Positions 32,986 to 45,548 are shown, counted from the first letter of the stretch. The stretch is 64,000 nt of DNA from Meghimatium bilineatum (GCA_034231615.1 CM067302.1:6883501-6947500), one strand, 5' to 3'. Notes: a model not told the origin generated them from the sequence alone. Made by a program: numbers and translations.

Positions 32986-35900
32986 ACTTCTTTGTTGCAT
33001 AACTGCGGCACTCTCCACTTTGTTGTATAACTGTGGCACTCTCCACTTTGTTGTGTAACTGTGGCACTCTCCACTTTGTTGTGTAACTGTGGCACTCTCC
33101 ACTTTGTTGTGTAACTGTGGCACTCTCCACTTTGTTGTGTAACTGTGGCACTCTCCACTTTGTTGTGTAACTGTGGCACTCTCCACTTTGTTGTGTAACT
33201 GCGACACTCTCCGCTTTGTTGTGTAACTGCTACACTCTCCACTTTGTTGTGTAACTGTGGCACTCTCCACTTTGTTGCATAACTGTGGCACTCTCCACTT
33301 TGTTGTGTAACTGTGGCACTCTCCACTTTGTTGTGTAACTGTGGCACTCTCCACTTTGTTGTGTAACTGTGGCACTCTCCACTTTGTTGTGTAACTGTGG
33401 CACTCTCCACTTTGTTGTGTAACTGTGGCACTCTCCACTTTGTTGTGTAACTGTGGCACTCTCCACTTTGTTGTGTAACTGTGGCACTCTCCACTTTGTT
33501 GTGTAACTGCTACACTCTCCACTTTGTTGTGTAACTGCTACACTCTCCACTTTGTTGTGTAACTGCTGCACTCTCCACTTTGTTGTGTAACTGCTGCACT
33601 CTCCACTTTGTTGTGTAACTGCTACACTCTCCACTTTGTTGTGTAACTGCTACACTCTCCACTTTGTTGTGTAACTGTGGCACTCTCCACTTTGTTGTGT
33701 AACTGTGGCACTCTCCACTTTGTTGTGTAACTGTGGCACTCTCCACTTTGTTGTGTAACTGTGGCACTCTCCACTTTGTTGTGTAACTGTGGCACTCTCC
33801 ACTTTGTTGTGTAACTGTGGCACTCTCCACTTTGTTGTGTAACTGCTACACTCTCCACTTTGTTGTGTAACTGCTACACTCTCCACTTTGTTGTGTAACT
33901 GTGGCACTCTCCACTTTGTTGTGTAACTGCTGCACTCTCCACTTTGTTGTGTAACTGCTGCACTCTCCACTTTGTTGTGTAACTGCTACACTCTCCACTT
34001 TGTTGTGTAACTGCTACACTCTCCACTTTGTTGTGTAACTGTGGCACTCTCCACTTTGTTGTGTAACTGCTGCACTCTCCACTTTGTTGTATAACTGCTG
34101 CACTCTCCACTTTGTTGTGTAACTGTGGCACTCTCCACTTTGTTGTGTAACTGCTGCACTCTCCACTTTGTTGTGTAACTGCTACACTCTCCACTTTGTT
34201 GTGTAACTGTGGCACTCTCCACTTTGTTGTGTAACTGTGGCACTCTCCACTTTGTTGTGTAACTGTGGCACTCTCCACTTTGTTGTGTAACTGCTGCACT
34301 CTCCACTTTGTTGTGTAACTGTGGCACTCTCCACTTTGTTGTATAACTGCTGCACTCTCCACTTTGTTGTGTAACTGCTGCACTCTCCACTTTGTTGTGT
34401 AACTGTGGCACTCTCCACTTTGTTGTATAACTGCTGCACTCTCCACTTTGTTGTGTAACTGCTGCACTCTCCACTTTGTTGTGTAACTGTGGCACTCTCC
34501 ACTTTGTTGTATAACTGCTGCACTCTCCACTTTGTTGTGTAACTGTGGCACTCTCCACTTTGTTGTGTAACTGCTACACTCTCCACTTTGTTGTGTAACT
34601 GTGGCACTCTCCACTTTGTTGTGTAACTGTGGCACTCTCCACTTTGTTGTGTAACTGCTGCACTCTCCACTTTGTTGTGTAACTGCTGCACTCTCCACTT
34701 TGTTGTGTAACTGCTGCACTCTCCACTTTGTTGTGTAACTGTGGCACTCTCCACTTTGTTGTGTAACTGCTGCACTCTCCACTTTGTTGTGTAACTGCTG
34801 CACTCTCCACTTTGTTGTGTAACTGCTACACTCTCCACTTTGTTGTGTAACTGCTACACTCTCCACTTTGTTGTGTAACTGTGGCACTCTCCACTTTGTT
34901 GTGTAACTGCTGCACTCTCCACTTTGTTGTATAACTGCTGCACTCTCCACTTTGTTGTGTAACTGTGGCACTCTCCACTTTGTTGTGTAACTGCTGCACT
35001 CTCCACTTTGTTGTGTAACTGCTACACTCTCCACTTTGTTGTGTAACTGTGGCACTCTCCACTTTGTTGTGTAACTGTGGCACTCTCCACTTTGTTGTGT
35101 AACTGTGGCACTCTCCACTTTGTTGTGTAACTGCTGCACTCTCCACTTTGTTGTGTAACTGTGGCACTCTCCACTTTGTTGTATAACTGCTGCACTCTCC
35201 ACTTTGTTGTGTAACTGCTGCACTCTCCACTTTGTTGTGTAACTGTGGCACTCTCCACTTTGTTGTATAACTGCTGCACTCTCCACTTTGTTGTGTAACT
35301 GCTGCACTCTCCACTTTGTTGTGTAACTGTGGCACTCTCCACTTTGTTGTATAACTGCTGCACTCTCCACTTTGTTGTGTAACTGTGGCACTCTCCACTT
35401 TGTTGTGTAACTGCTACACTCTCCACTTTGTTGTGTAACTGTGGCACTCTCCACTTTGTTGTGTAACTGTGGCACTCTCCACTTTGTTGTGTAACTGCTG
35501 CACTCTCCACTTTGTTGTGTAACTGCTGCACTCTCCACTTTGTTGTGTAACTGCTGTACTCTCCACTTTGTTGTGTAACTGTGGCACTCTCCACTTTGTT
35601 GTGTAACTGCTACACTCTCCACTTTGTTGTGTAACTGCTACACTCTCCACTTTGTTGTGTAACTGTGGCACTCTCCACTTTGTTGTGTAACTGTGGCACT
35701 CTCCACTTTGTTGTGTAACTGCTGCACTCTCCACTTTGTTGTGTAACTGCTGCACTCTCCACTTTGTTGTGTAACTGCTACACTCTCCACTTTGTTGTGT
35801 AACTGCTACACTCTCCACTTTGTTGTGTAACTGCTACACTCTCCACTTTGTTGTGTAACTGCTACACTCTCCACTTTGTTGTGTAACTGCTACACTCTCC

Positions 35901-36189
35901 ACTTTGTTGTGTAACTGCTACACTCTCCACTTTGTTGTGTAACTGTGGCACTCTCCACTTTGTTGTGTAACTGCTACACTCTCCACTTTGTTGTGTAACT
36001 GTGGCACTCTCCACTTTGTTGTGTAACTGCTACACTCTCCACTTTGTTGTGTAACTGCTACACTCTCCACTTTGTTGTGTAACTGCTACACTCTCCACTT
36101 TGTTGTGTAACTGTGGCACTCTCCACTTTGTTGTGTAACTGTGGCACTCTCCACTTTGTTGTGTAACTGCTACACTCTCCACTTTGTTG
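32986..36189. repeat. 3.2-kb minisatellite of 28-bp units, about 114 copies
   Basis: The unit CACTCTCCACTTTGTTGTGT plus AACTGTGG varies almost only at the last bases (TGTGG, TGCTG, TGCTA) and at GTGT/GTAT. Because 28 is not a multiple of three and the unit has no stop in any minus-strand frame, it makes open frames up to 582 codons (MESVAVTQQSGECHS...), which are spurious. Contains an 840-bp higher-order duplication. Confidence 0.97.
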
Positions 36190-36469
36190 AACAACAAACA
36201 GTTCAGTTATATACACTGAAGTCATACTGAAGTTGGATGTGTCATGCTGAAAGATGCAACCACCGCAGCCAACCTGTAAATCTAGACACAATAGAATCCG
36301 TTCTCCAGACTGCATATCCTGATAGCATACAGTAGTTTGAGAACACAGAATAAGAACAAGAAGAACTCTCTGAGCACATAACCAATAATAAAATACCATC
36401 TAACTGATCTTGTTATGTGATGTATCCACTCCACAACATTGTCTTCTGAATGAACTCACTCAACCCATC
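36190..36469. other. Unique spacer between two minisatellites
   Basis: 280 bp without recognised feature between the 28-bp and 18-bp arrays. Confidence 0.6.
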
Positions 36470-37368
36470 TCTGTCTCGAGCCATGCATCTGTCTCGAGCC
36501 ATGCATCTGTCTCGAGCCATGCATCTGCCTCAAGCCATGCATCTGTCTCGAGCCATGCATCTGTCTCGAACCATGCATCTGTCTCGAGCCATGCATCTGT
36601 CTCGAACCATGCATCTGTCTCGAGCCATGCATCTGTCTCGAGCCATGCATCTGCCTTGAGCCATGCATCTGCCTTGAGCCATGCATCTGCCTTGAGCCAT
36701 GCATCTGTCTCGAGCCATGCATCTGCCTCGAGTCATGCATCTGTCTCGAGCCATGCATCTGTCTTGAGCCATGCATCTGTCTTGAGCCATGCATCTGCCT
36801 TGAGCCATGCATCTGCCTTGAGCCATGCATCTGTCTCGAGTCATGCATCTGTCTCGAGCCATGCATCTGCCTCGAGCCATGCATCTGTCTTGAGCCATGC
36901 ATCTGTCTTGAGCCATGCATCTGCCTTGAGCCATGCATCTGCCTTGAGCCATGCATCTGTCTCGAGCCATGCATGTCTCGAGCCATGCATCTGCCTTGAG
37001 CCATGCATCTGTCTTGAGCCATGCATCTGCCTCGAGCCATGCATCTGTCTCGAGCCATGCATCTGCCTCGAGCCATGCATCTGTCTCGAGCCATGCATCT
37101 GTCTTGAGCCATGCATCTGTCTTGAGCCATGCATCTGCCTTGAGCCATGCATCTGCCTCGAGCCATGCATCTGTCTCGAGCCATGCATCTGTCTCGAGCC
37201 ATGCATCTGCCTCGAGCCATGCATCTGTCTCGAGCCATGCATCTGCCTCGAGCCATGCATCTGCCTCGAGCCATGCATCTGTCTCGAGCCATGCATCTGC
37301 CTCGAGCCATGCATCTGCCTCGAGCCATGCATGTGTCTCGAGCCATGCATCTGTCTTGAGCATGCATA
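36470..37368. repeat. 18-bp minisatellite, about 50 copies
   Basis: The unit CTCGAGCCATGCATCTGT has two palindromes (CTCGAG, ATGCAT). Variants are CTTGAG (frequent), CTCAAG, CTCGAACC, GAGTC and GCC/GTC. Two units are shortened (about 36970 and 37330). 18 is a multiple of three, so several frames stay open; none is a gene. Confidence 0.97.
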
Positions 37369-37765
37369 TTCATTCCTATGACATATTCATGTTATCTTTA
37401 ATGTCACCAGTCTATGGACTTCCCTTTCTCATCCTCCCAGGTGCTCTTCCCTCCATAATTTGTCTTTCTCCACAGGCTTGTCTCCACATGACCAAACAGA
37501 TGTAGTTTTCTGTTTGCTATTCTGTTTAGTAACTAACAACACTCTAACAACTTCAATGTGTTTATGATATCTGAGTTTCTTATTTTTTCTTCCATGATCA
37601 GAGAAAGACATAACCCAAAGCAAACAAAAAATATCCTTCACAAAGAAGGGAAAATGATACAATTCAGTGGACAAAGTAAAACAATGATTCACACTTGAAA
37701 AATAGATTGCTTATTCTGTTGAATATTCTTGTTCAAGCACAAAAACTGCTGTGTTGTTGACTTAC
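37369..37765. other. Intron sequence next to the Ig1b exon donor
   Basis: No element recognised; includes the GTAAGT donor at 37765. Confidence 0.5.
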
Positions 37766-37911
37766 AAGCAACTTTGAGTTGTGCTCTTCGACTGACAATG
37801 GTACCAATGCCAGCGATGGTAGCTGTACACTGGTAGTGACCTTCATCAGACTCCCCGGACAATGAATTGATGACTGACACAAAATGGAGGGATCCATTAG
37901 ACAGGACATAT
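37766..37911 (-). CDS. DCC/NEO1: Exon: second half of Ig domain 1, netrin receptor
   Basis: 146 bp, acceptor TTCCCCAG, donor GCTT|GTAAGT. It completes a split Arg codon, then encodes YVLSNGSLHF, the F-strand cysteine in DEGHYQCTATI, and the G strand IVSRRAQLKV. The LSNGSL and DEG.YQC...G.I.SR segments are typical of DCC/neogenin Ig1. In frame with the exons on both sides. An 18-bp minisatellite ends about 400 bp downstream in the following intron. Confidence 0.88.
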
Positions 37912-38229
37912 CTGGGGAAAAAGAACGGGAAAATTTTTTCAAATAGAATTATATTTCTATGCTCACATTAGTATTCTTATAATGTGTTTGAGACATCTCT
38001 TTTCATCTTTCTCATCCTTTTAAAACTGCCATGGAGGTTACAACATCTGAAGTCTTCTTCATGAGCAGAAATTAACTCTGCTACTAGACTAGATATGTAG
38101 GTTAAGTTATTTGAATATGTTGCATGTTATTAGTAATCAAAGTTCAAGGGAAGTTGTAGATGGTAAAAGTATAAACTATTCTGTGGTAACGTGACCAAGG
38201 CATTTCCATAAACTCTAATTTATGACAGT

Positions 38230-38880
38230 CTTGATCCACAATTTATGAAGAAAGTGCAAGAATTTAAATGTCTTGGTAGCATTTTTACAGACGATGGAAG
38301 AATGGACAGATAACTCTAGACTCTAGACAAGAATTCACAAAACCAACAACGTAAATTTTAATCTTACACCCATTTTGAACCACAAATCCATCTTGATGGA
38401 AATGAAAAGGCTAATCATGACAGAAAATCTTCAAACCAACATTGTATTATCAATGTCAGACATGGACACTAACAAAAGAACAAGAGAGAAAGCTTACTAA
38501 GTATGAAATGAGATGTTTAACAAAAGCAGCAAACAGAACAAGCAGAGATCATGTGAAGAATGAAGAGATTACAATAACTGCTGGACAAACAACTGTGATC
38601 AAATATATTTAAAACAGAGACTGAACTGATTCAGTCACTTAATAAGAATCACCTGTTATTAATTAGCCAATGGCAAGTGCATAAAACATGACAATGGAAA
38701 CAGCATGATGCAGAGGAAGACCAAGAAGGTGGATTAAAGGAGTAACCACCATTCTGAGACATCACAGTATTACTGCATATCAAGCCACAGAAACATGCCA
38801 TAGCACAAAAACCTATCTCAGTCAGCGCTATGGCGCCTTAAAGAAAAAGCAGAGAAAAGGCAACAGATAGATATATCCAA
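38230..38880 (+). mobile_element. Strongly decayed LINE C-type fragment
   Basis: VQEFKCLGSIFTDDGRMDR at about 38255, then, across stops and shifts, RRPRRWIKGVTTIL-like sequence at about 38720 and SQRYGALKEKAEK at about 38825. Same region of the ORF as LINE C. Confidence 0.65.
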
Positions 38881-39118
38881 AATCAGGCTACAATATTTGT
38901 TTCATGTGCTCATTATTTGAGGTCTCCAAGGATTATTGTTTTAACAGAGTTCTAAGTCATACTTAAGACCAGCATTTCAAAAACTCGGTTCTGAGGAATC
39001 CTACGGTTCTTTAAATAAAGCTAGGGGTTTCATGAGAATTGGTAATGAACAAGCTAATCAAAATATATATATTTCAACTTATATCTGTGCCTAGTTTCAT
39101 ATTTGTTCATATCACATT

Positions 39119-39545
39119 TCAAATTGATTTAATCTTATTTGTTGTCCACATTGCCAAATAGAAGATCCTGTTTCTGTTCTGTTTATATGTGTGATATATG
39201 ATATCATATACAAGTACGTGGCCGATGTATGTCCAGCGGCGTTTTCTGATGATGTTCCTCACATATTCTTGTTTTGTCTCCTCTCTTAGCATGTCACTTG
39301 ATTTGAAATCTTTCCAATTAGTATTTGTGATTTTTCTGACGCATCTATTCTCGAAGGCAACTAACTTCTTATCCATTATTGCGGACGATTTCCAACTTTC
39401 ACATCCATATGTTAATGATGGAATCAAAATTGCATTGAATAGTCGCACTTTGATGTGTTTACTTGCGATATTCGATCTGTTGAAGGCGTTGGAGGCGAGA
39501 GTGATTCGAGTCTTGATTTCTGAGTTGGTATCCCCATTGCTGTTA
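39119..39545 (-). mobile_element. LINE family G, older fragment
   Basis: NAILIPSLTYGCESWKSSAI, AFENRCVRKITNTNWKDFKS and RKRRWTYIGHVL on the minus strand. Overlaps in content with the neighbouring copy, so it is a separate insertion. Confidence 0.8.
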
Positions 39546-40545
39546 TTTTATGTTATGTTATGTTCCTCCAGGGCCATAGGCGGCGCATAGGGCAGAAACC
39601 ATAGCTTTCCATTTCTGTCTTTGTGTTGCCAGGTCTTTCAATTGTTGCGTGTTGTTTAGGTTCATTGACATGCCTTCTCTATTAATGGTTCTTCGTAGAG
39701 TTTCTCTAGGTCTCCCTCTTCTTCTTACTCCAGGTGGCACGCAATATAGTGACTGCTGGGGAATTCTTAGACTGTTCATTCTGAGAACATGGCCGATGTA
39801 AGTCCAACGCCTTTGTCTAATGAAAGAAGATATATACCGGTAGGTTTGTTTGCTTTCCTCTCTTATAGAAGTGTTAGATTTAAAGTCACTGCACTTAACA
39901 TTCAGAATGACTTTAAATGAGGTCTTGCTTCCCAAATATATGAAATTTGACACATTAGTATATTATCATCTAGTTTAATTGATTCTGTCAGGCCGGTAAA
40001 GTTCTCATGATTTTCGTTTTATGTGTGTTTATTTGAAGACCTATCTGTTGTGCAAAAAATTTGAGTCTTTCTGTTTTTTGTTAGAGATCTTGGTGTGTTG
40101 AACTCAGTAGAGCAATATCATCTGCGAAGGTGAGATTTTCCAGGGTCTTGTTTACCCATGTGATTCCTAGTTCTTTTGGTCTGTGCATTTCCTCATCACC
40201 CAGTCAATCGTGATGCAAAACAGTACTGGGGACAACACACATCCTTGTTTTACTCCCGTTGTTACTGGGAACCAGCTGGAAAAGCCACTTTCTGTTCTTA
40301 CACAACAAGTCGTATCGAAGTAAAAAGTTTTCATGATATTGATGTATTTCGTCTGGATGCCATAAAGCATAAGAATTTCCAGAGAGATGGTCTGCGAAGA
40401 CTATCGAAAGCCTTCTGGAATACTACAAAACTGATCATGAGTTTTGACTGTCTTTCTGTAGATTTTTCTATTATTGTTCTTACGGTGTAGATGTGATCTA
40501 TTGTTGAGCGGTTAGGTCTGAAGCCCACTTGTTTTCTCTGAGATT
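39546..40545 (-). mobile_element. LINE family G, RT to 3' end, with internal deletion
   Basis: RT motifs: GFRPNRSTIDHIYTVRTII, SFVVFQKAFDSLRRPS, TTGVKQGCVLSPVLF, then NLTFADDIALLSSTHQDL at about 40110. After a deletion of the thumb it resumes with RQRRWTYIGHVLRMNSLRIP, RRRGRPRETLRRTI and the end KWKAMVSALCAAYGPG. The 3' side abuts a TTATGTTATG tract. Confidence 0.87.
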
Positions 40546-40974
40546 CTCAAGATTGAAGGCGAGAGAGATATTTATTTAACTAGCTACACAGGGATGTCTG
40601 GAGAACATATGGACAACATTGAAGGCAAGTATTATCGAGGACAAAATCATGAGAAAATATTAGATAGTATGATATTGTGCCTTGGCAAAAATATTCCATC
40701 AACATAAATATTAGAAATAGAGAGTTGTTGAGATCCTACGCTAGTTAGCACAACACCTGATCATCATCATCATCATCATCATCATGGAGTTAGCTTATAG
40801 TTGGTTAAATCTGGCCAGGAAGCCTTACTTTACATATGTTGAGATCGTGGGGACTACCACTACAAACTATAGAGATCTGCATTATACCAGTAAGTGCATT
40901 TTAGCAGGGCAAAATTCATGCATCTGAGTACATATGGGGAAAACTCAGTACAATAAAGTCAACCCTCTACATCC
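40546..40974. other. Unassigned sequence with (ATC)n
   Basis: A CATCATCATCATCATCAT run at about 40765 follows a piece resembling the LINE D end (GAGAAAATATTAGATAGTAT, about 40650). Probably a LINE D scrap. Confidence 0.45.
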
Positions 40975-42060
40975 ACTTTTGAGTTGGCTAGTTTGAATGT
41001 TTTAAAAGATTACAGCAAAGCATTTGACAAGATGAAGCATTCTGAGATTATAAAACTGCTAGAAAATCTTAACATTGATGGGAAACATCTACGAATTGTA
41101 AGAAAAGTGTAACAAAAACAGACAGCTGCGATGAGAGTTAACAACATTATAGGTAGATTTCAAAAGATAGAAATGGGTGTCAGGGAAGGTTGTATAATGT
41201 CACCAGAATTTTACTCCCTGTATACAGAATACCTTATACGAAATATAGAATATATGCCAGGGATAAAAGTTGGAGGATACAATATAAATAACTTGAAATA
41301 TGCTGTTGTCACAGTACTGATCACAGGAAGTCAACAGGAACTACTAGCGCTGTTAGTAGTGAAAGAAAGTGAAAACAAAGTTTAAAACAAGAAGAAAACA
41401 GAAATAATGGTTGTCTCAAAGAGACATACATCACCAAGATGCAACATAATAATTAATGACACAAAGTTAGCACAAGTTGAAAAAGTGAAATATCTTGGCA
41501 CCCTGTTAACATCAGAAGGTAGATGCTCAAATGAGATAAAGAGCCGAACAGCACAAGCCAAATCAGCATTTTTTTTAAATGAGAACCATTTTGTGCAATG
41601 GAACACTATCAATACAGACCCGAATTCAGATACTGAAGATGTTATATCGAACCAATTCTTTTTTATGGACTGTAAATAAAAATATTAAAAGCGAATTAGA
41701 GGATACAGAAATGTGATTCTTAAGAAGAATGATGTAAATACCATGGACAGCTAAGAAAACTAATGCAGAGGTTCTCACTGATCCTGGCGTAAAAAGATCA
41801 CTCATATCAAACATTAGGGGCAGACAGTCAAGGTTTCTTGGGCATGTGCTGAGAAGAACACAGCTTGAACACTTAATAACCACTGGAAAGATCAAGGGGA
41901 GAAGAGATAGGGGATGACACAGAGAAAAGTTACTAAATGGACGTGTATTGTGGCACGGTAGAAGCTCACCAACTGAGCTTATTGACAACACAAGAGACAG
42001 AGAATCGTGGAGAAACATGATTTCCTACGCCAGTCATCATCGCACTTGAATTATTGTTAT
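40975..42060 (+). mobile_element. LINE family D, RT palm to 3' end
   Basis: DYSKAFDKMKHSEIIKLLEN (about 41005), MGVREGCIMSPEFYSLYTE, VEKVKYLGTLLTSEGRCSNE (about 41480), then IPWTAKKTN (about 41745), RQSRFLGHVLRRTQLEH and a terminal ASHHRT. The YADD motif is replaced by YAVV, so the copy is dead. Confidence 0.87.
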
Positions 42061-42829
42061 TTGTATGATTATATCCTGTGTATTGTATTATTTCACGTAA
42101 GCATACGACAGTGATAGTATGTGATTCGTCCTTCACCACGGCAGAGGTCTTGCTGATCTATTCATTGCTACTAGACAAAAAAACTGACCAGAATACCACA
42201 CAGGGAGAAAAAAAACAAGTTTTGGTTTGTTATCTGATCCAACACACACTAACATTTCTGCATGATTGGTAAATTAAACACCCTAAGTGTTCCTGAGTGA
42301 AATTTCCCTTCAAAAATACATTTTTTCTACTATTCAGGCTTGACAGAGGGAACAAAGTTTATAAAAATCCTATGTGAAATGTACTTAACAGCCAGAACAA
42401 CGTACAGGAATGCAATCATGACCGAAGTCAAGACTATAATCACAGAGAAAGAATGTTTAAAAATGAAACCAATTCGTACAAAATGCAGGTAAGCTGTACA
42501 AACTGGCACTTTACCTACTAAAAATTGTACATATTTTTAAGTTAACTTTCAGAACAAGGGAGGGCAAAAACTGATCAGTTAACTTTTAGAACAGGTGTGA
42601 GAGCAAAAACTAATCAGAATCCACGCTACAGACAATCATTTGGTTTAAGCAGCAGGAAATATTTAAGAAAGCAGAGATAGGATGAGACACCTGGCAATAT
42701 AAATAAGCATGACTTCTAACTGACAGGAAACACATTGAACCTGGTAACAGAATGGCAGAACTGACAAAACAAATTACTCTGAGAATAAAGTACATTTAAC
42801 TCAACAAGTTTTATTTGGACATTTATGAG
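42061..42829. other. Intron sequence without recognised gene
   Basis: A short duplication around GTTAACTTT.AGAACA.G (42540, 42578). Nothing else supported. Confidence 0.45.
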
Positions 42830-43280
42830 GCAGTAAGGGTGACCTGTTTCACTGCCAGAATGTTATTTAGGCATGAAAACAGTGTTATGCAACATGATTG
42901 TAGATGTGTACCCTAGAGAAGCATGAATACAAGTATATGCTGATGAATCTGCAACCAGAGCAGTGAAGAATAGAGGTGCTGGAGTGTACAGAAAATATCT
43001 AGAAAAAAGTTATGTGTCACCAACTGAATCTTCTATTCCAACTACTGTGTGAAACTATTGTGCCTTGCTGCATAAATAATTAAAATCACAGCAAGCAAAT
43101 GTTGGCGTTTCTTACTGATGTGATGTCTCTCCTACAAGCCCTTGCCATAGATAAACTGTAAGATCTGAAGGAAGTCATACGAGAAGTGAGCATCTAAAGA
43201 AGCGTAGTACTACAGTGGATACCATACCAAGAAATGAAAAGGCAGATAGATATGCTATCTGCATGGGAGCACCGAGGAGC
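42830..43280 (+). mobile_element. LINE family I fragment, RNase H part
   Basis: AFLTDVMSLLQALAIDKL and SVVLQWIPYQEMKRQIDML match LTDARSVLQALQPGKL and VTMQWIPSHCGIPENEKADQ of 27590-27940. Confidence 0.65.
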
Positions 43281-43284
43281 TTTC

Positions 43285-43620
43285 AAATACTTATTCTGGT
43301 CTGTTCATCATCTGGTAGTCACCAACTGCGTATGTTGGTGTTGGCTTTATAATTGCTTTAGAGGCGACATGATTCCTTGACCTTCCCATTGCATGAGCTC
43401 TGGTGCACATTTTCAGGTGACTTTGTTGACCAGACTCAGTTTTTTTCAGACTGCGAGTGATGAGTGAACTCAATCCAGTTTGATCTTTCCAATATCATCA
43501 CGTAGCTGCTTGATGTGCAGGTATGAATGAGCAACGCAAATAGTACTTTGCCTCATGGTAGGATAATCCATCAAGAAGCACAATGCCACTATTTCTGTAT
43601 CTCTGTGCCATCCAAGAACA
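43285..43620 (-). mobile_element. LINE family I fragment, downstream part in inverted orientation
   Basis: KPTPTYAVGDYQMMNRPEQN matches KPQTPTQDDYHIMNRSEQV of the 27.5-kb copy, which lies directly downstream of the RNase H there. Here it is inverted relative to the adjacent RNase H piece. Confidence 0.6.
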
Positions 43621-44526
43621 ATAACTTATCGCTTCATTCTATATCCTGTCAAGTCTGTCAATCAGTATTAGGCTAAAGGTGAGATAGCCCCTGAGATAGC
43701 AATTCAAAAAGTCAACACAATACAGTTGCCAACACTCTTATCTTTGACAGGCCCTTTTGAGCTCTGAGGATTGTGTAATTTACAGGTTTATTGAAATACA
43801 AACATCTGTCAAACAGCACTCTGGGTATTTTACAGTAGAGGATCTTTATACTATCTCTCCACATAGATTAGTCAAAAGTATTAGTGCATGGACAATGTGG
43901 TTATTCATCACAGCTGTTTTCCTTGTGTTCAGCAGAGCTTCAAACGCATTAGCTTAAAGTTTCATCATCCCTCATACGACTTCTCAGATGCACAGTTATC
44001 AATTATCAATTTCCCGTCTTTAATCCATTCCTAATCTTTTCTTTCAATGCAAGATGCCCCACCACACACTGTTCTTACGTTTCCATCTAAATGTATGTGT
44101 GGTAATATTCTGCATGCAATTGTACTAAAGTAGAAGTCTGCTATATTATGTGTAGGTGTACATGCATGTGTGTCTGTGTGCACACACAATGCCTCAATGA
44201 CAAACGTATCCTTCAGTTTCAACAGATGGAAGTAGCTGACAGGAGGCTAAAGCTCACAGCACATAAACATGTTTAAGTAAAGGTGCAGATAGCTTGAAGA
44301 AATGTGAAGGACAACGCTGAGAAACCAGTGAACAAGTAAAGGTTATCTAAATATAATCATGATATGTTCCCAATGCAACACAGTTTGCACATCCAATATC
44401 CCCAGGGTCAGCCATGACAGGAGCTACACTAAATATATTTGTGAACATTCCAGTTTAAAACCATTTGCAAAGAAGGAAAATGAATTTATTCAATCACAAA
44501 TATTTGTGTCTTTGTCCTTTTATATG
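43621..44526. other. Intron sequence without recognised feature
   Basis: No gene or repeat could be supported. Confidence 0.4.
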
Positions 44527-45548
44527 TTGTTGTTCATCCATCACATGATGATGATAACAATTTGTTACATCCACTTTATTACATTCAGTCATAGAGTTAT
44601 GTCCTTGACTATGAGTTCGCCAATATGGCTAATAAGCTCTATTCTGGCCACAAATGTCCTTAGACAGTACGGGCATGGGATGATGATGATGATGTTCTTC
44701 CTTCGCAATCGAAGATGGGCATTGCATGAAAAAAAAAGTTGTGGTGAACAAGTAGAAAAAAACAAAACATTTGTGATTGTCTAATTTGGTTTGTAAGTTC
44801 GTAGATGCCCGATGAGTTCGATTCGTGTCAGGAAAGTTTTATTGCAATGCATACAGGAGTGAAGAGGGTCCCGAGTAGGAGAGTTTTCGAATTTGTCCTT
44901 CCGCTTCCGTCACTTGTAAATTGCCCACATGTGTTCTCTCTTTTTCAAATGTAATGATCTTGGCTGAACTATCAAGTGCTGTAGTCTCCCAGGAGCTAGG
45001 ATCAATGCTGCAGTGCTTGAAAGAGTTCTTTAGATGATCCTTTAAGTGCCTTTTCTGCCCTCCGCTTGTTTACCATTGCACAGCTCCCCATATAATAATC
45101 TCTTTGGAAGGAGCTTGTTCGGCATATAGACGATGTGGTCAGTCCAGCGGAGTTGGGATCTAGTCATAAGGGCATGGATGCTTTCCATACAAGACTTTTA
45201 AAAAATTTCAGTGCCTGATACTTGATCCTTGCAACATACTCCCATGAGGTTTCTTAGGCACCAAAGGTGGAAAGGGTAAGCTGTCGAGCGAGTCTTGCAT
45301 GGACAGTCCAGGATGATGCAGCATAAAGCAGTGTTGGTAGCACCACTGTGTCGTAGATATCCAACTTAGTTGTCAAACTGAGATCACGCCTGATCCAGGC
45401 GTTCTCACAAAGGATCTCGAATGCCGCACTGGCACGAACAACACGCATGGCACAATCCCTGTCAATTGTTGCAGTTTGCGATAGAGTGCTGCCGAGATAT
45501 ATAAATGCATGGGATGACCACTGTAGATGGTATTTTGTCTACCTGTCC
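44527..45548 (-). mobile_element. LINE family B 3' end, split by LINE A
   Basis: The 3' part (44527-44683, GTTGTTCATCCATCAC...ATGAGTTCGCC) and the continuing upstream part (45518-45548, CCACTGTAGATGG...) are separated by the LINE A insertion. Compare the uninterrupted order at 46718-46900. Confidence 0.8.
44684..45506 (-). mobile_element. LINE family A, C-terminal half, nested insertion
   Basis: Flanked by the 11-bp GCATGGGATGA (44673-44683, 45507-45517). Encodes RVVRASAAFEILCENAWIRR, LPTLLYAASSWTVHARLARQ and, near the 3' end, the Cys-x2-Cys region CMHCNKTFLTRI. Its tail is (ATC)n. Confidence 0.85.

Noticed and set aside
33874-35622. 582-codon minus-strand open frame (MESVAVTQQSGECHS repeats) as a repeat protein
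   Set aside because: A 28-bp unit lacking stops in all three frames gives open frames automatically; all frames are open, there is no unique sequence on either side, and the array lies inside an intron.
32986-36189. CRISPR array, because of regular 28-bp repeats (also 3597-4324 and 22861-23619)
   Set aside because: There are no spacers between repeats, no cas genes, and the context is an animal genome with introns and LINEs.
36410-37381. 323- and 305-codon frames over the 18-bp array (SSHASV, CMARDR repeats)
   Set aside because: Multiple frames are open on both strands because the 18-bp unit has no stop; no unique protein part.
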